From NCBI GenBank assembly GCA_032161045.1, contig JAVHTH010000007.1: a stretch of DNA of 64,000 nucleotides; one strand, 5' to 3'. Both the position numbers and the translations under genes were made by a program. The notes beneath the pieces were generated by a model, which did no database searches, was not told where the DNA came from, and saw only the letters and a program-made list of their open reading frames with translations. The DNA comes from Fervidibacter sinensis (GTDB lineage Bacteria > Armatimonadota > Fervidibacteria > Fervidibacterales > Fervidibacteraceae). Below are positions 34,463-42,021 of this stretch, piece after piece; position 1 is the first letter of the stretch; each line of letters starts with the position of its first letter.

Positions 34463-34660
34463 TTGGCTCACTGGAAGGCTGTGTTCCTGCACAACCGAAA
34501 TTTTTCGGCTCACCACAAGGTCGCCTTCCAGATGTTCGCCGTCCTTAGGTCACCATATCCAATCTTTTCCAGCAGATTGTCAAATCAGAAAAAACGCACA
34601 ACTCTCAACTCAGAACGCACAACGATTTTCCGGCTTACTTGGAATTTCGCCCTCCCAAGA
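34463..34660. repeat. Degenerate hairpin-repeat cluster
   Basis: Holds decayed units such as TTTTTGGCTCACTGGAAGGC and TTTTTCGGCTCACCACAAGG. The phrase ACTCTCAACTCAGAACGCAC here echoes 27431-27450. A partial unit with TTTTCCGGCTTACTTGGAA and CGCCCTCCC ends it. No gene is seen. Confidence 0.5.
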
Positions 34661-34680
34661 TTTGCTCTCCAGAAACGATG

Positions 34681-35712
34681 TCAAGGTTCTTCCTCTTTAG
34701 GCACTTTCGCTGGGCTTGGGAGTGTCTCGGTTGAGAAAGAAGTTGGGTCAGCGGGACGAGGCAAATTGTCAACGGGAACTTGAATTGGCGAAGCGGGAGC
34801 GGGCAAATGGGAAATGTCTTCCAAATGCTTGACTGCCTCCTCACACGCCCTCCTTGCTGCGTCGCTCAAGTTCAACCATGCCCACCTCAGTTTTGACTTC
34901 AATTTCGGCAACGCCTCAACAGCGTTCCATACCTTCAGCGCTTTTGCTGCGTTTTCAATATGCTCTGAAAGGTAACTGTCAAGTGCACGGATCAGGGCTT
35001 CAATGACGGGTTTTCGGTAAGGTTTCAATTGCTCAAGGGCGCTCATGTCGCCTTCATTTACGACGCGATAAAATGCCTTAACGATTTCACCCGCACCCAA
35101 CTTTCGCAAAGCGCTCGCAGCGTGCTCACTTAACCTAAAACCGCTTTCAATTCGCAAATCGCCAAGCAAGGGGATAAGGTGTGGGATTGCGGCAGGGTTG
35201 CCCCATTCCCCCAAGGTCATGACGGCTTCTTCGCGGATCCTTAAATCGGGGTCGTTAAGAAACTTGACGACGAGCGGGAAGCACTTGTCCGGGTCACCCA
35301 ATTTTGCCAATGCCCAAAGCGCTTTTAACCGCAGTTGGCTGTCCTTCGCGTTGACGAACTTTTCCAGCACATTAACAGCGGTTCTCGCTTTTAGCCTAAC
35401 CAGTCCTTCTATGGCTAACAGCCGCAAACCTGCATTCTCAAGCCCTATAACTTCTAACGATGACAAGCCGAAATCCATCAAGGTCTTAACCGGGTGCTCC
35501 AAAATGCTCAAGAAAACAGCAATGGCTTCCTGTTCAAAGTTCAACAGCACTTCAAAGGCTATCGGTCGCTCTTGCGGGTGAGCCAACTGTCGCACTAACA
35601 AAGGGATAAGGTTTTGTTTCAACTTTGCCAACTTTTGCTCCAACTCTTCCACCTTTTGCTTCAGCCTTTGATTTTCAGCGAGCAATTCATCGTAAGTTGG
35701 CTGATTTGCCAT
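34681..35712 (-). CDS. HEAT-repeat protein with N-terminal coiled coil
   Basis: A 343-residue soluble protein. Residues about 8-35 form a leucine-rich coiled coil (AENQRLKQKVEELEQKLAKL). The body is a HEAT-like helical solenoid, with units such as LRLKALWALAKLGDPDKCFP, DLRIREEAVMTLGEWGNPAA and HAASALRKLGAGEIVKAFYR. The C-terminal 50 residues are Pro- and Glu-rich and probably disordered. Such proteins are scaffolds; some bind phycobilin lyase-type partners, but nothing here points to that. Flanked by repeat clusters on both sides. Confidence 0.8.
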   Translation of the reverse strand: MANQPTYDELLAENQRLKQKVEELEQKLAKLKQNLIPLLVRQLAHPQERPIAFEVLLNFEQEAIAVFLSILEHPVKTLMDFGLSSLEVIGLENAGLRLLAIEGLVRLKARTAVNVLEKFVNAKDSQLRLKALWALAKLGDPDKCFPLVVKFLNDPDLRIREEAVMTLGEWGNPAAIPHLIPLLGDLRIESGFRLSEHAASALRKLGAGEIVKAFYRVVNEGDMSALEQLKPYRKPVIEALIRALDSYLSEHIENAAKALKVWNAVEALPKLKSKLRWAWLNLSDAARRACEEAVKHLEDISHLPAPASPIQVPVDNLPRPADPTSFSTETLPSPAKVPKEEEP

Positions 35713-35737
35713 CGGCGTTTCTCTCCTGATGCTCCAA

Positions 35738-35905
35738 TTTTTCGGTCAGGCAGGACTCTGACCCTCCGAGCAATTCTTCGCCTTTCGGGTTTTTGGCTCG
35801 GCAGGAGCCTCGCCCTCCAATTTTCATCTTCGGAGGACACGCCTCCCGGCGTGCCGAAAAAAACAGTCAAGCAGGAACCTGCCCTGAGTTTTCGGCAGGT
35901 GACGA
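35738..35905. repeat. Intergenic hairpin-repeat cluster 4
   Basis: At least four units between the HEAT-repeat and flavoprotein genes. They are TTTTTCGG with arms GTCAG and CTGAC, GGCTCGGCAGGAGCC followed by CGCCCTCC, a reversed ACGCC/GGCGT unit, and a partial GCAGGAACCTGCCC. Orientation alternates. No gene is seen. Confidence 0.75.
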
Positions 35906-35943
35906 GACCTAAAGCTTAAGTTTTGGTGGGTTTGCGAAAGTTA

Positions 35944-37083
35944 TCACGAATTCATCAAAAGCGAAAACCCTTTACGCAAAGCCTTGTGCCAAAGTTGGCG
36001 GTAACTGACTTCCCCACCAATCAGTCTCGCGAAATTCTTCAAAACAGGTTCGCGGTGCAAGAAATGGTGGAAGCAAAATTGCGGGAATGTGAAAAGGATG
36101 CGAGCAAACCAATGAGCCGCCCTCATTTCATCCAAGACCTCTCTATGAACAGCACGGGTGTAGTCGCTTAGAGCGTCGGGTTCACCCTCCAAAAACGCCC
36201 TCACAAAGGCTGCAGCCAATCGTCCAGTGTAAATTGCCCACGAAATTCCCTCTCCAGTGAACGGGTCGGCTACACCAGCGGCGTCGCCGACAACAATCAC
36301 ATTGCCCTGATGGAAAATGGAGTTCTTGTCAGCGATTGGAATTATATGCCCTTTGACTTTTTCCCAGTCAAGGCAATCGTGAAGTTCAAGACTTGTAAGG
36401 TAGCGGTAAAGCCATCCCCGCCAATCGGGAACGCTGTGCAGGCGAGTATAAAGCCCAGCCGAAAGGTGATTGCCTTTAGGGAAACACCAAGCATAGCCGT
36501 TGAAAGCGAGGGGGAAATGAAGGTGGATGTTTCCGTCCCATCGCTCCAACGCCTCGGTTGAGAGTTCCGCTACCAACGAGAAAGCCCTTCGTTTCGGCTT
36601 CAAGCCCAGTTGCTGAGCGACGACGCTGTTCGCACCATCAGCACCGATTAAAGCGAGACAGCGATAAGTTCGTCTTGCAGTTACAACTTCCATGCCTTCG
36701 CCTGTTTGCTCACACCTCAAAACGGGTTCCGCTGTCCTTAACCTCGCACCGGCAACGAGTGCGGCATCTGTCAGGTAAGTGTCAAATTTGTCCCGCATTA
36801 CCGTTGCAATGAGTTGGTCTGGCAATTCAACGGTGAAACTGTCACCGTTAGGGGATTGGACAGTCATTTTGCGCACCCAAGTTTCAATCACTGGCGAGAT
36901 GTCAAGGGGAGCAAGGAGTTGTATTGTTCGCTTGGTTATTGCGCCGCCGCAAGGCTTGTATCTTGGGAGCCTGCACTTTTCAATGAGCAACACGCTAATC
37001 CCCCATGCTGCCAACAATCTGGCAGCAGTTGCCCCAGCAGGTCCTGCCCCGACAACAATGACATCGGCATCGTAGCGAGTCAT
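35944..37083 (-). CDS. Geranylgeranyl reductase family flavoprotein
   Basis: A 379-residue FAD-dependent oxidoreductase. The dinucleotide motif is VIVVGAGPAGATAARLLAAW. The family motif appears as CRLPRYKPCGGAITKRT, and VVGDAAGVADPFTGEGISWA is the second FAD contact. Members reduce double bonds of prenyl chains in lipids, quinones or pigments, so a role in quinone or isoprenoid lipid maturation is a fair inference. It lies 100 bases after the thioredoxin-like gene on the same strand. The ribosome site is weak (GAGG with a 10-base spacer). Confidence 0.88.
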   Translation of the reverse strand: MTRYDADVIVVGAGPAGATAARLLAAWGISVLLIEKCRLPRYKPCGGAITKRTIQLLAPLDISPVIETWVRKMTVQSPNGDSFTVELPDQLIATVMRDKFDTYLTDAALVAGARLRTAEPVLRCEQTGEGMEVVTARRTYRCLALIGADGANSVVAQQLGLKPKRRAFSLVAELSTEALERWDGNIHLHFPLAFNGYAWCFPKGNHLSAGLYTRLHSVPDWRGWLYRYLTSLELHDCLDWEKVKGHIIPIADKNSIFHQGNVIVVGDAAGVADPFTGEGISWAIYTGRLAAAFVRAFLEGEPDALSDYTRAVHREVLDEMRAAHWFARILFTFPQFCFHHFLHREPVLKNFARLIGGEVSYRQLWHKALRKGFSLLMNS

Positions 37084-37186
37084 GGCTATTCCGCCTCGCC
37101 AATAAATTTAGCACTGTGCATTCCTCATCAGCAACCGAAAAGTCACAAAGCCAGTCCCTCTCCTCGCGCAATAACTTCAAGCGGGT

Positions 37187-37738
37187 TCACTTTGACTTTG
37201 GCTGGGCTTTTTCGCTCGCTTTCGGCTTCTCCTTCAAAACAGCCACCAACTTCCGCTCAAAGGCTTCTTTCTGTTCCCCGAAAAGTATCCCGAACACGAC
37301 TTCCCGTATTTTGCCGTTTCGGTCAATGAGCAATGTTGTCGGATAGCCTGTGATGACACGGAAAAGTTGCGGCAATTTGTCCTGCCCCCACATGAACAGC
37401 GGGTAGGTCAATTTGGTGCGTTTTGCGAACTCAATTTGCTCTTCGGGAGAGACCGTAGAAAGCCCAATCACAACCAGCCCGTCTTTTCGGTATTTGCGAT
37501 ACCAACTGTCAAGGTGTGGAACCTCCACACCACACCCGCTTCAGTATGGTGACCAGAAATTGAGCAAAACGACTTTGCCGCGAAATTGGCTGAACTTCGT
37601 AACCTCGCCATATACGCTCCTCAACCGAAAGTCCGGAACGGTTTTCCCTTTCAAAGATTCCAAGTTTTTCACGGGTTGAGCGGCAGCAAAGGTTATGACG
37701 ACAAAAGTTGAAGCCAAAAGCGTGAGAGTCTGGCGCAT
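37187..37738 (-). CDS. TlpA/ResA-like thioredoxin, probable selenoprotein (UxxC)
   Basis: A 183-residue exported thioredoxin-fold protein if an in-frame TGA at codon 66 (37543-37541) is read through. A signal peptide (RQTLTLLASTFVVITFAAAQ) leads to GKTVPDFRLRSVYGEVTKFS and GKVVLLNFWSPY. Then comes TGA, and SGCGVEVPHLDSWYRKY continues in the same frame. Against the standard FWATWCGPCRAEMP pattern the TGA falls exactly on the first active-site Cys, giving U-S-G-C. Everything after it, including the cis-Pro region GYPTTLLIDRNGKI, is intact. Nine bases past the TGA is a SECIS-like hairpin. TGA is a normal stop elsewhere in the window. The alternative is a recent nonsense mutation, but that would not predict the hairpin. 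The ATG at 37738 follows AAGGAGG. Confidence 0.78.
37513..37531 (-). promoter_or_regulatory. SECIS-like hairpin downstream of in-frame TGA
   Basis: On the mRNA GGUGUGGA pairs perfectly with UCCACACC across a GGU loop (8 bp, or 7 bp with an AGGUU loop). It begins 9 bases after the UGA, so the apical loop starts 17 bases after it. Bacterial SECIS elements are short hairpins in this position with G in the first loop bases; the E. coli fdhF element has a GGUC-type loop 18 bases away. The fit is good. Confidence 0.7.
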
Positions 37739-37796
37739 TGCGTTACCTCCTTTGTTCGTTTTTCGCAAAAAATTGAGGCTGGACTGCTGTTTCCCT

Positions 37797-38894
37797 TTAA
37801 ACGCTCAAAATCCTCGGCGGGTTCGGGGAATGGGTCAAGATTTTAGGGCTTCCATCCGTGACTAAGACTAAGTCCTCAATCCTCACGCCTCCCAAATTGG
37901 GGACATAAACGCCCGGCTCCACTGTGACCACCATGTTGGGTTTGAGAACATCTTTTGAACGCTGCCCTAAGGAAGGGGATTCGTGAACCTCCAGCCCGAC
38001 ACCATGCCCTGTCCCGTGCATGAAAAGTTTCTTGAACCCGTGTTTGTCAAGCACTTCCCTGACGATGCTGTCAACCTTTTTGCCTTTTTGATTTGCCACC
38101 AATGACTCAATAGCCTTTTGCTGTGCTTCCCAAACTGCGCGGTAAATTTTCTGCTGCTCGCTGTTCGGCCTCCCTATCACTACAGTTCTTGTCAAGTCCG
38201 AACAGTAGCCGTTAACCATTGCCCCCAAATCCATCGTGACCAAATCGCCTTTACGCAATCTTCGGTCAGAAGGTTGTCCGTGTGGAAGTGCGGTTCGTTC
38301 GCCGGAAACGATGATCGGAGTGAACGCAATGGCGTCAGCGCCATGGGTTCGCAAAAAGGCTTCAATTTCCCAAGCGAGTTCTCGTTCGGTCATCCCCACT
38401 TTCAAAACCTTCAATGCATGTTCAAATGCAGCATCAGCAATTTGTGCTGCCTGCTGGATGCAAGTCAATTCGCTCTCGTCCTTCACTGCCCTCAATTCCT
38501 CAACGACACCGCTCACACTTTCCAACTTGATCTTTGAACCCTTCAGTTCACCCTTCAACCTGTCCAGAAAAGCGACGGTGCAATACCGACCCTCAAAACC
38601 GACGCGACGAACTCCGGTTCGTTTCAAAATGTTTGCAAGAACCTTGTCGGTCATTCTGGTGATGGCGATTTTCACGCCCGTCCCTTTCGTTTGCTCTTTG
38701 GACTGCAACTTGTATCGCCCATCAGTAACGAGCCAAGCCCAATCGTCCCGCCCGACAATCAAGATGCCTGCGCTGCCGGTGAAACCTGTCAGATAGCGGA
38801 CATTGGCACGGCTGAAAACGATCAAGGCTGGCAATTTTTGTTCTGCGAGTTTGTTTCGCACCCGTTCCAATCGTTGCCGATAAATCGCTTGCAT
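37797..38894 (-). CDS. M24 family Xaa-Pro peptidase
   Basis: A 365-residue metallopeptidase of the pita-bread fold, probably cleaving N-terminal residues before proline. The N-terminal domain has LIVFSRANVRYLTGFTGSAG. Metal ligands are visible in MDLGAMVNGYCSDLTRT (two Asp), HGTGHGVGLEVHESPSLG (His), VVTVEPGVYVP (Glu) and VRIEDLVLVT (Glu). The frame is open to 39182 only because hairpin repeats happen to lack stops. The ATG at 38894 with GGAGGCGAGTGAGG upstream gives the normal family start. Confidence 0.93.
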   Translation of the reverse strand: MQAIYRQRLERVRNKLAEQKLPALIVFSRANVRYLTGFTGSAGILIVGRDDWAWLVTDGRYKLQSKEQTKGTGVKIAITRMTDKVLANILKRTGVRRVGFEGRYCTVAFLDRLKGELKGSKIKLESVSGVVEELRAVKDESELTCIQQAAQIADAAFEHALKVLKVGMTERELAWEIEAFLRTHGADAIAFTPIIVSGERTALPHGQPSDRRLRKGDLVTMDLGAMVNGYCSDLTRTVVIGRPNSEQQKIYRAVWEAQQKAIESLVANQKGKKVDSIVREVLDKHGFKKLFMHGTGHGVGLEVHESPSLGQRSKDVLKPNMVVTVEPGVYVPNLGGVRIEDLVLVTDGSPKILTHSPNPPRILSV

Positions 38895-38997
38895 TACCTC
38901 ACTCGCCTCCGTTACCGAAACGGGGTCTATAGAGATCCCATAATGCGCCGAATTTCGGTCAAGCAGAAATCTGAACCACCCAAAACGCCAATTTTTC

Positions 38998-39268
38998 ATA
39001 TCGGAGGGCAAGCCTCTGGCTTGCCGATTTTTTCCTATAGGGCGGGGTTTCATACCCCGCCGATGAATTTTCTGTCGGCACGGTGTAAAACCGTGCCCTA
39101 CATCAATCCGATTTTCCCTTGTAGGGCAGGGTTTTATACCCTGCCGACGAAATTTTTTCGGCGCGGTGTAAAACCGCGCCATACATTAAGCAGATTTTCA
39201 TCTCGGTCGGGCAGGAGCCCGACCCTCCGAAATGCTAATTTTCGGCTCGGCAGGAACCTCGCCCTCCG
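38998..39268. repeat. Intergenic hairpin-repeat cluster 5 (seven units)
   Basis: The densest cluster, in the 478-base gap before the M24 peptidase gene. Successive hairpins have different arms: GGCAAGCC/GGCTTGCC, GGCGGGGT/ACCCCGCC, GGCACGGT/ACCGTGCC, GGCAGGGT/ACCCTGCC, GGCGCGGT/ACCGCGCC and GTCGGGC/GCCCGAC, then a GGCTCGG unit. Loops are TCT, TTCAT, GTAAA, TTTAT, GTAAA and AGGA. Changes on one arm are matched on the other in each case. No gene is seen in the gap. Confidence 0.88.
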
Positions 39269-39372
39269 GTGTAGCGAGGATTTCCACAAGAACCCAAAGT
39301 GTCAAGTCAACCGTCCAAAAGTTTGCAGCAAATTCAGTCCAAGTTAAGTAGGGGTGTGGAGAAGTCTTCGCA

Positions 39373-39921
39373 CTAAGGGAGCGTTTCCAAGACGATGTAA
39401 TCGTTCGTGTAGACGCAAAGGGAAGCAGCGATTTTTAAGGCTTCGCGAGCGATTGTGGGTGCGTCCAAGTCAGTGAACTTGAGCAATGCCTTTGCTGCTG
39501 CAGCGGCATACGGTCCACCTGAGCCTATTGCGAGGACATCGCCCTTTTCGTCCCCATCGGGCTCAATCACTTCACCAGCGCCGGTGATGAGTAGAAGGTT
39601 GTCAAGGTCAGCAACGACCATTAACGCCTCAAGTCGCCTCAAGACCCTGTCAGTTCTCCAATCGCGAGCCAATTCAACTGCTGCCCTCTTCAAATCACCG
39701 CGAAACTCCTCAAGTTTCTCCTCAAAGCGTTGGAACAAAGCCAACGCATCGGCAACGGAGCCCGCGAAACCGGCAAGAACCTTATCTTTGTAAAGCCTTC
39801 GGATTTTGCGAGCGGAATGTTTGACAATTGTTTCGCCGAGGGTGACCTGACCGTCACCAGCCATAGCGACCTGTCCGTTTCGCCTGACGGCAACAATTGT
39901 TGTGCCGGTCATAGGCATCAT
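39373..39921 (-). CDS. hslV: ATP-dependent protease proteolytic subunit HslV
   Basis: A 182-residue HslV, the proteasome-like peptidase of the HslUV complex. TTIVAVRRNGQVAMAGDGQV is the mature N-terminus with the catalytic Thr, preceded by a short MMPMTG that must be removed. KVLAGFAGSVADALALFQRF and GDVLAIGSGGPYAAAAAKAL are typical. GAGGTGA precedes the ATG. The partner ATPase hslU is not next to it, and it appears to be a single-gene unit. Confidence 0.93.
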   Translation of the reverse strand: MMPMTGTTIVAVRRNGQVAMAGDGQVTLGETIVKHSARKIRRLYKDKVLAGFAGSVADALALFQRFEEKLEEFRGDLKRAAVELARDWRTDRVLRRLEALMVVADLDNLLLITGAGEVIEPDGDEKGDVLAIGSGGPYAAAAAKALLKFTDLDAPTIAREALKIAASLCVYTNDYIVLETLP

Positions 39922-40133
39922 CGCAAAATCACCTCGTTAAGTCCGCAAAGGCGCTACTTTCGCAATGCCATTGCAGAAGTCTAATTCACGCTGATGTTGA
40001 GCGGCATGCTTTCCAGTTTCGCCAAGATGATCCCGAACAAAAACTCTCCATCCGGTTTCTCGCTCTTTGCTGAGCGTTGCAAAATTATTGGCTGTGTTCA
40101 CAAACACGCATCGTGTTAAGGAGGCGAAGGGTG

Positions 40134-41141
40134 ATGGCGAAGCGAACGGTGCGGATTGGGTTCGTCGGTTGTGGTGGAATTGCTCAGGCTCACATGGATG
40201 CGCTCAGCAAAATTGAAGGCGTTCAATTGGTTGCTTTTTGCGATGTCGTTCCAGAAAAAGCAAAGGCTGCGGCGAAAAAGCATGGAGGCAAAGCCTTCAC
40301 AAAAGTCAAGCAAATGCTCAAAACTGTTGAAGTTGACGCCCTCTTTTTCTGTCTTCCGCCTTTCGCTCACGGCGATGAATTGCTTGCAATTGAGCACGGC
40401 ATTCCGTTCTTCGTTGAAAAGCCTGTCGGGTTGGATTGGGGGCTAATTAAGGAAATCGCTGCTGGGGTCCGCGAAAAGAATTTGCTCACTTCCGTTGGCT
40501 ACATGAACCGATATCGCCGCAGCGTCAACACCGTTCGGGATTTGCTCAAGAAAGACCCACCGATTTTGTTGCTCGGCGGTTGGATTGGCGGGACACCACT
40601 TGCCGCTGGCGGGATTTGGCATTGGTGGGTTCAAAAAGACAAAAGCGGAGGTCAGTTCCACGAGCAAGTCACCCACACCGTTGATTTGGCGCGATACTTG
40701 GCAGGGGAAGTGGTGGAAGTTCACGCTTTTCAATCCAAAGGATTGAACAAGTTGGCGCCGGAACATTACACAGTTGAAGACGCGATGGTCGTTAACCTCA
40801 AGTTCCAATCCGGAGCAATTGCGAACTTGTGGGCATGTTGCGCCGCTAACGGAGGCGGTGGTGGAGTTTCACTGCAAGTTTACGCAACTGAGACAACGGC
40901 TCACTTCACCGGTTGGGAACACTCAGTCAGAATTTACCGCCGCAACGAAGACATCGTTGAAATCAGGGGCGAAGGTGACATTTTCAGAATTGAGGACGAA
41001 GCATTTGTCAAGGCTTTGCAAACCGGTGACCGTTCGCTCATTCGGAGCGACTACATTGACGGTGCGAAAACTGCAGCGGTAACCCTTGCTGCAATAAAAT
41101 CAACGGAAACGGGTAAACCCGTAGAGGTTGAGCAATTGTGA
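40134..41141 (+). CDS. Gfo/Idh/MocA family oxidoreductase
   Basis: A 335-residue NAD(P)-dependent oxidoreductase with RIGFVGCGGIAQAHMDALSK (Rossmann), the catalytic-Lys motif FFVEKPVGLDWGL and the C-terminal domain segment GGQFHEQVTHTVDLARYLAG, with a candidate active-site His. The ATG at 40134 follows AAGGAGGCG; the frame is open a little further upstream without a start signal. It lies alone between hslV and a small membrane protein gene. The substrate is likely a sugar derivative. Confidence 0.9.
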   Translation: MAKRTVRIGFVGCGGIAQAHMDALSKIEGVQLVAFCDVVPEKAKAAAKKHGGKAFTKVKQMLKTVEVDALFFCLPPFAHGDELLAIEHGIPFFVEKPVGLDWGLIKEIAAGVREKNLLTSVGYMNRYRRSVNTVRDLLKKDPPILLLGGWIGGTPLAAGGIWHWWVQKDKSGGQFHEQVTHTVDLARYLAGEVVEVHAFQSKGLNKLAPEHYTVEDAMVVNLKFQSGAIANLWACCAANGGGGGVSLQVYATETTAHFTGWEHSVRIYRRNEDIVEIRGEGDIFRIEDEAFVKALQTGDRSLIRSDYIDGAKTAAVTLAAIKSTETGKPVEVEQL

Positions 41142-41155
41142 GGTCAGATAGGACT

Positions 41156-41635
41156 TCATTCAATGAACTGCTGGATGTTGGGTTCATCCTGCCAGCCTTC
41201 CAAACTTGTGACCCGCCACTTGCCCCACCATGTCCGTTCCAGAGTTACAGATAAGTCAACAGGTCCGAAACCGACCGTCCCGAAACCTTCTACGCTGACG
41301 ATACCTTGAACTTTCACAAACGCAGCAGCGTGCCAAAAGTCAATGACGGCAACTTGCTCAATTGAAAACTGTTGTAGCCAAAGTTGGTTTTGTTTGTTGC
41401 GACACCAGTCCAAAAGCATCCTTTGCAAATCTCGGAATGTCAAGCCACTTCGGTCGCGGTAGTTCGGAGAGAGAACCTTGATGGCACTTGGGTAGTCGTG
41501 GTTCACGACGGCTTGAGCACCATTTTGCAATGTGGCACGGATTTTGTTTTCCGGGTTACCGTAAAGCCACCAAGCGCTTGCAATAAGAGCCAACAGGACA
41601 AAAAGCAAACCGACAACGGTAAGCCAGCGAGGCAA
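41156..41635 (-). CDS. Membrane-anchored protein, NTF2-like outer domain
   Basis: A 159-residue protein with one N-terminal membrane helix (WLTVVGLLFVLLALIASAWWLY). An outward domain follows that resembles NTF2/SnoaL-like folds (NHDYPSAIKVLSPNYRDRSG, FVKVQGIVSVEGFGTVGFG, WWGKWRVTSLEGW). The frame is open from an ATG at 41722, but that ATG and the next codons lie inside the inverted end of the MITE-like element. A TTG at 41635 with AGGAGGTGG about 8 bases upstream is the likelier start. Function is unknown. Confidence 0.65.
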   Translation of the reverse strand: MPRWLTVVGLLFVLLALIASAWWLYGNPENKIRATLQNGAQAVVNHDYPSAIKVLSPNYRDRSGLTFRDLQRMLLDWCRNKQNQLWLQQFSIEQVAVIDFWHAAAFVKVQGIVSVEGFGTVGFGPVDLSVTLERTWWGKWRVTSLEGWQDEPNIQQFIE

Positions 41636-41701
41636 ATCAGTTTCCACCTCCTGAGCGATTCCTCGCGATTTATTAAGTCGCAATTTTTTCGCCAAATTAC
41701 A

Positions 41702-41909
41702 GGCTCTGTAGAAATCCTTCATGGTATCGTCGGAGACAAGCCCCCGACGCTACCAAGTTATTTGTAGCGTCGCCCCTTGTGGGCGACGGTCGTTAAACTG
41801 TCATCGGGGACAAGTCCCGACGATACCAAGTTTGTTTGCAGTGCTGCCCTTCGTGGACGACAGTTGTAAAGGCTGTGGTTGATGGCAAGCAAAGGATTTC
41901 TACAAAGCC
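41702..41909. mobile_element. MITE-like element with terminal inverted repeats
   Basis: A 208-base non-coding element. Its ends are GGCTCTGTAGAAATCCTT (41702-41719) and the complement AAGGATTTCTACAAAGCC (41892-41909), matching at 17 of 18 positions. Inside are three hairpin modules: TGGTATCGTCGG with CCGACGCTACCA (41722-41755), GTCGCCC/GGGCGAC (41769-41787) and TCATCGGGGAC with GTCCCGACGA. It has no transposase. A shorter relative lies at 58161-58215. Confidence 0.7.
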
Positions 41910-42021
41910 AAATTGCAAAAAATTTGCCCAAATTTTGCGACACATTGAGATAGGGCGTTTCAGTTTAAAATCCTTGCGCTTTTCCGCTGATGCATAAAAA
42001 TCTTGCCGTCGGGTGACAGGG

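Noticed and set aside
37187..37768. Reading the thioredoxin-like locus as two separate small genes or a pseudogene
   Set aside because: The two halves are in one frame, meet at the first active-site Cys position and show no other damage. A SECIS-like hairpin follows the TGA. A nonsense mutation remains possible but is the weaker explanation.
38895..39182. A 96-residue N-terminal extension of the M24 peptidase
   Set aside because: It is a translation of the hairpin repeats. A good start with a ribosome site is at 38894.
41636..41722. A longer form of the small membrane protein from the ATG at 41722
   Set aside because: Its first codons are the inverted end of the MITE-like element. The TTG at 41635 has an AGGAGGTGG site.
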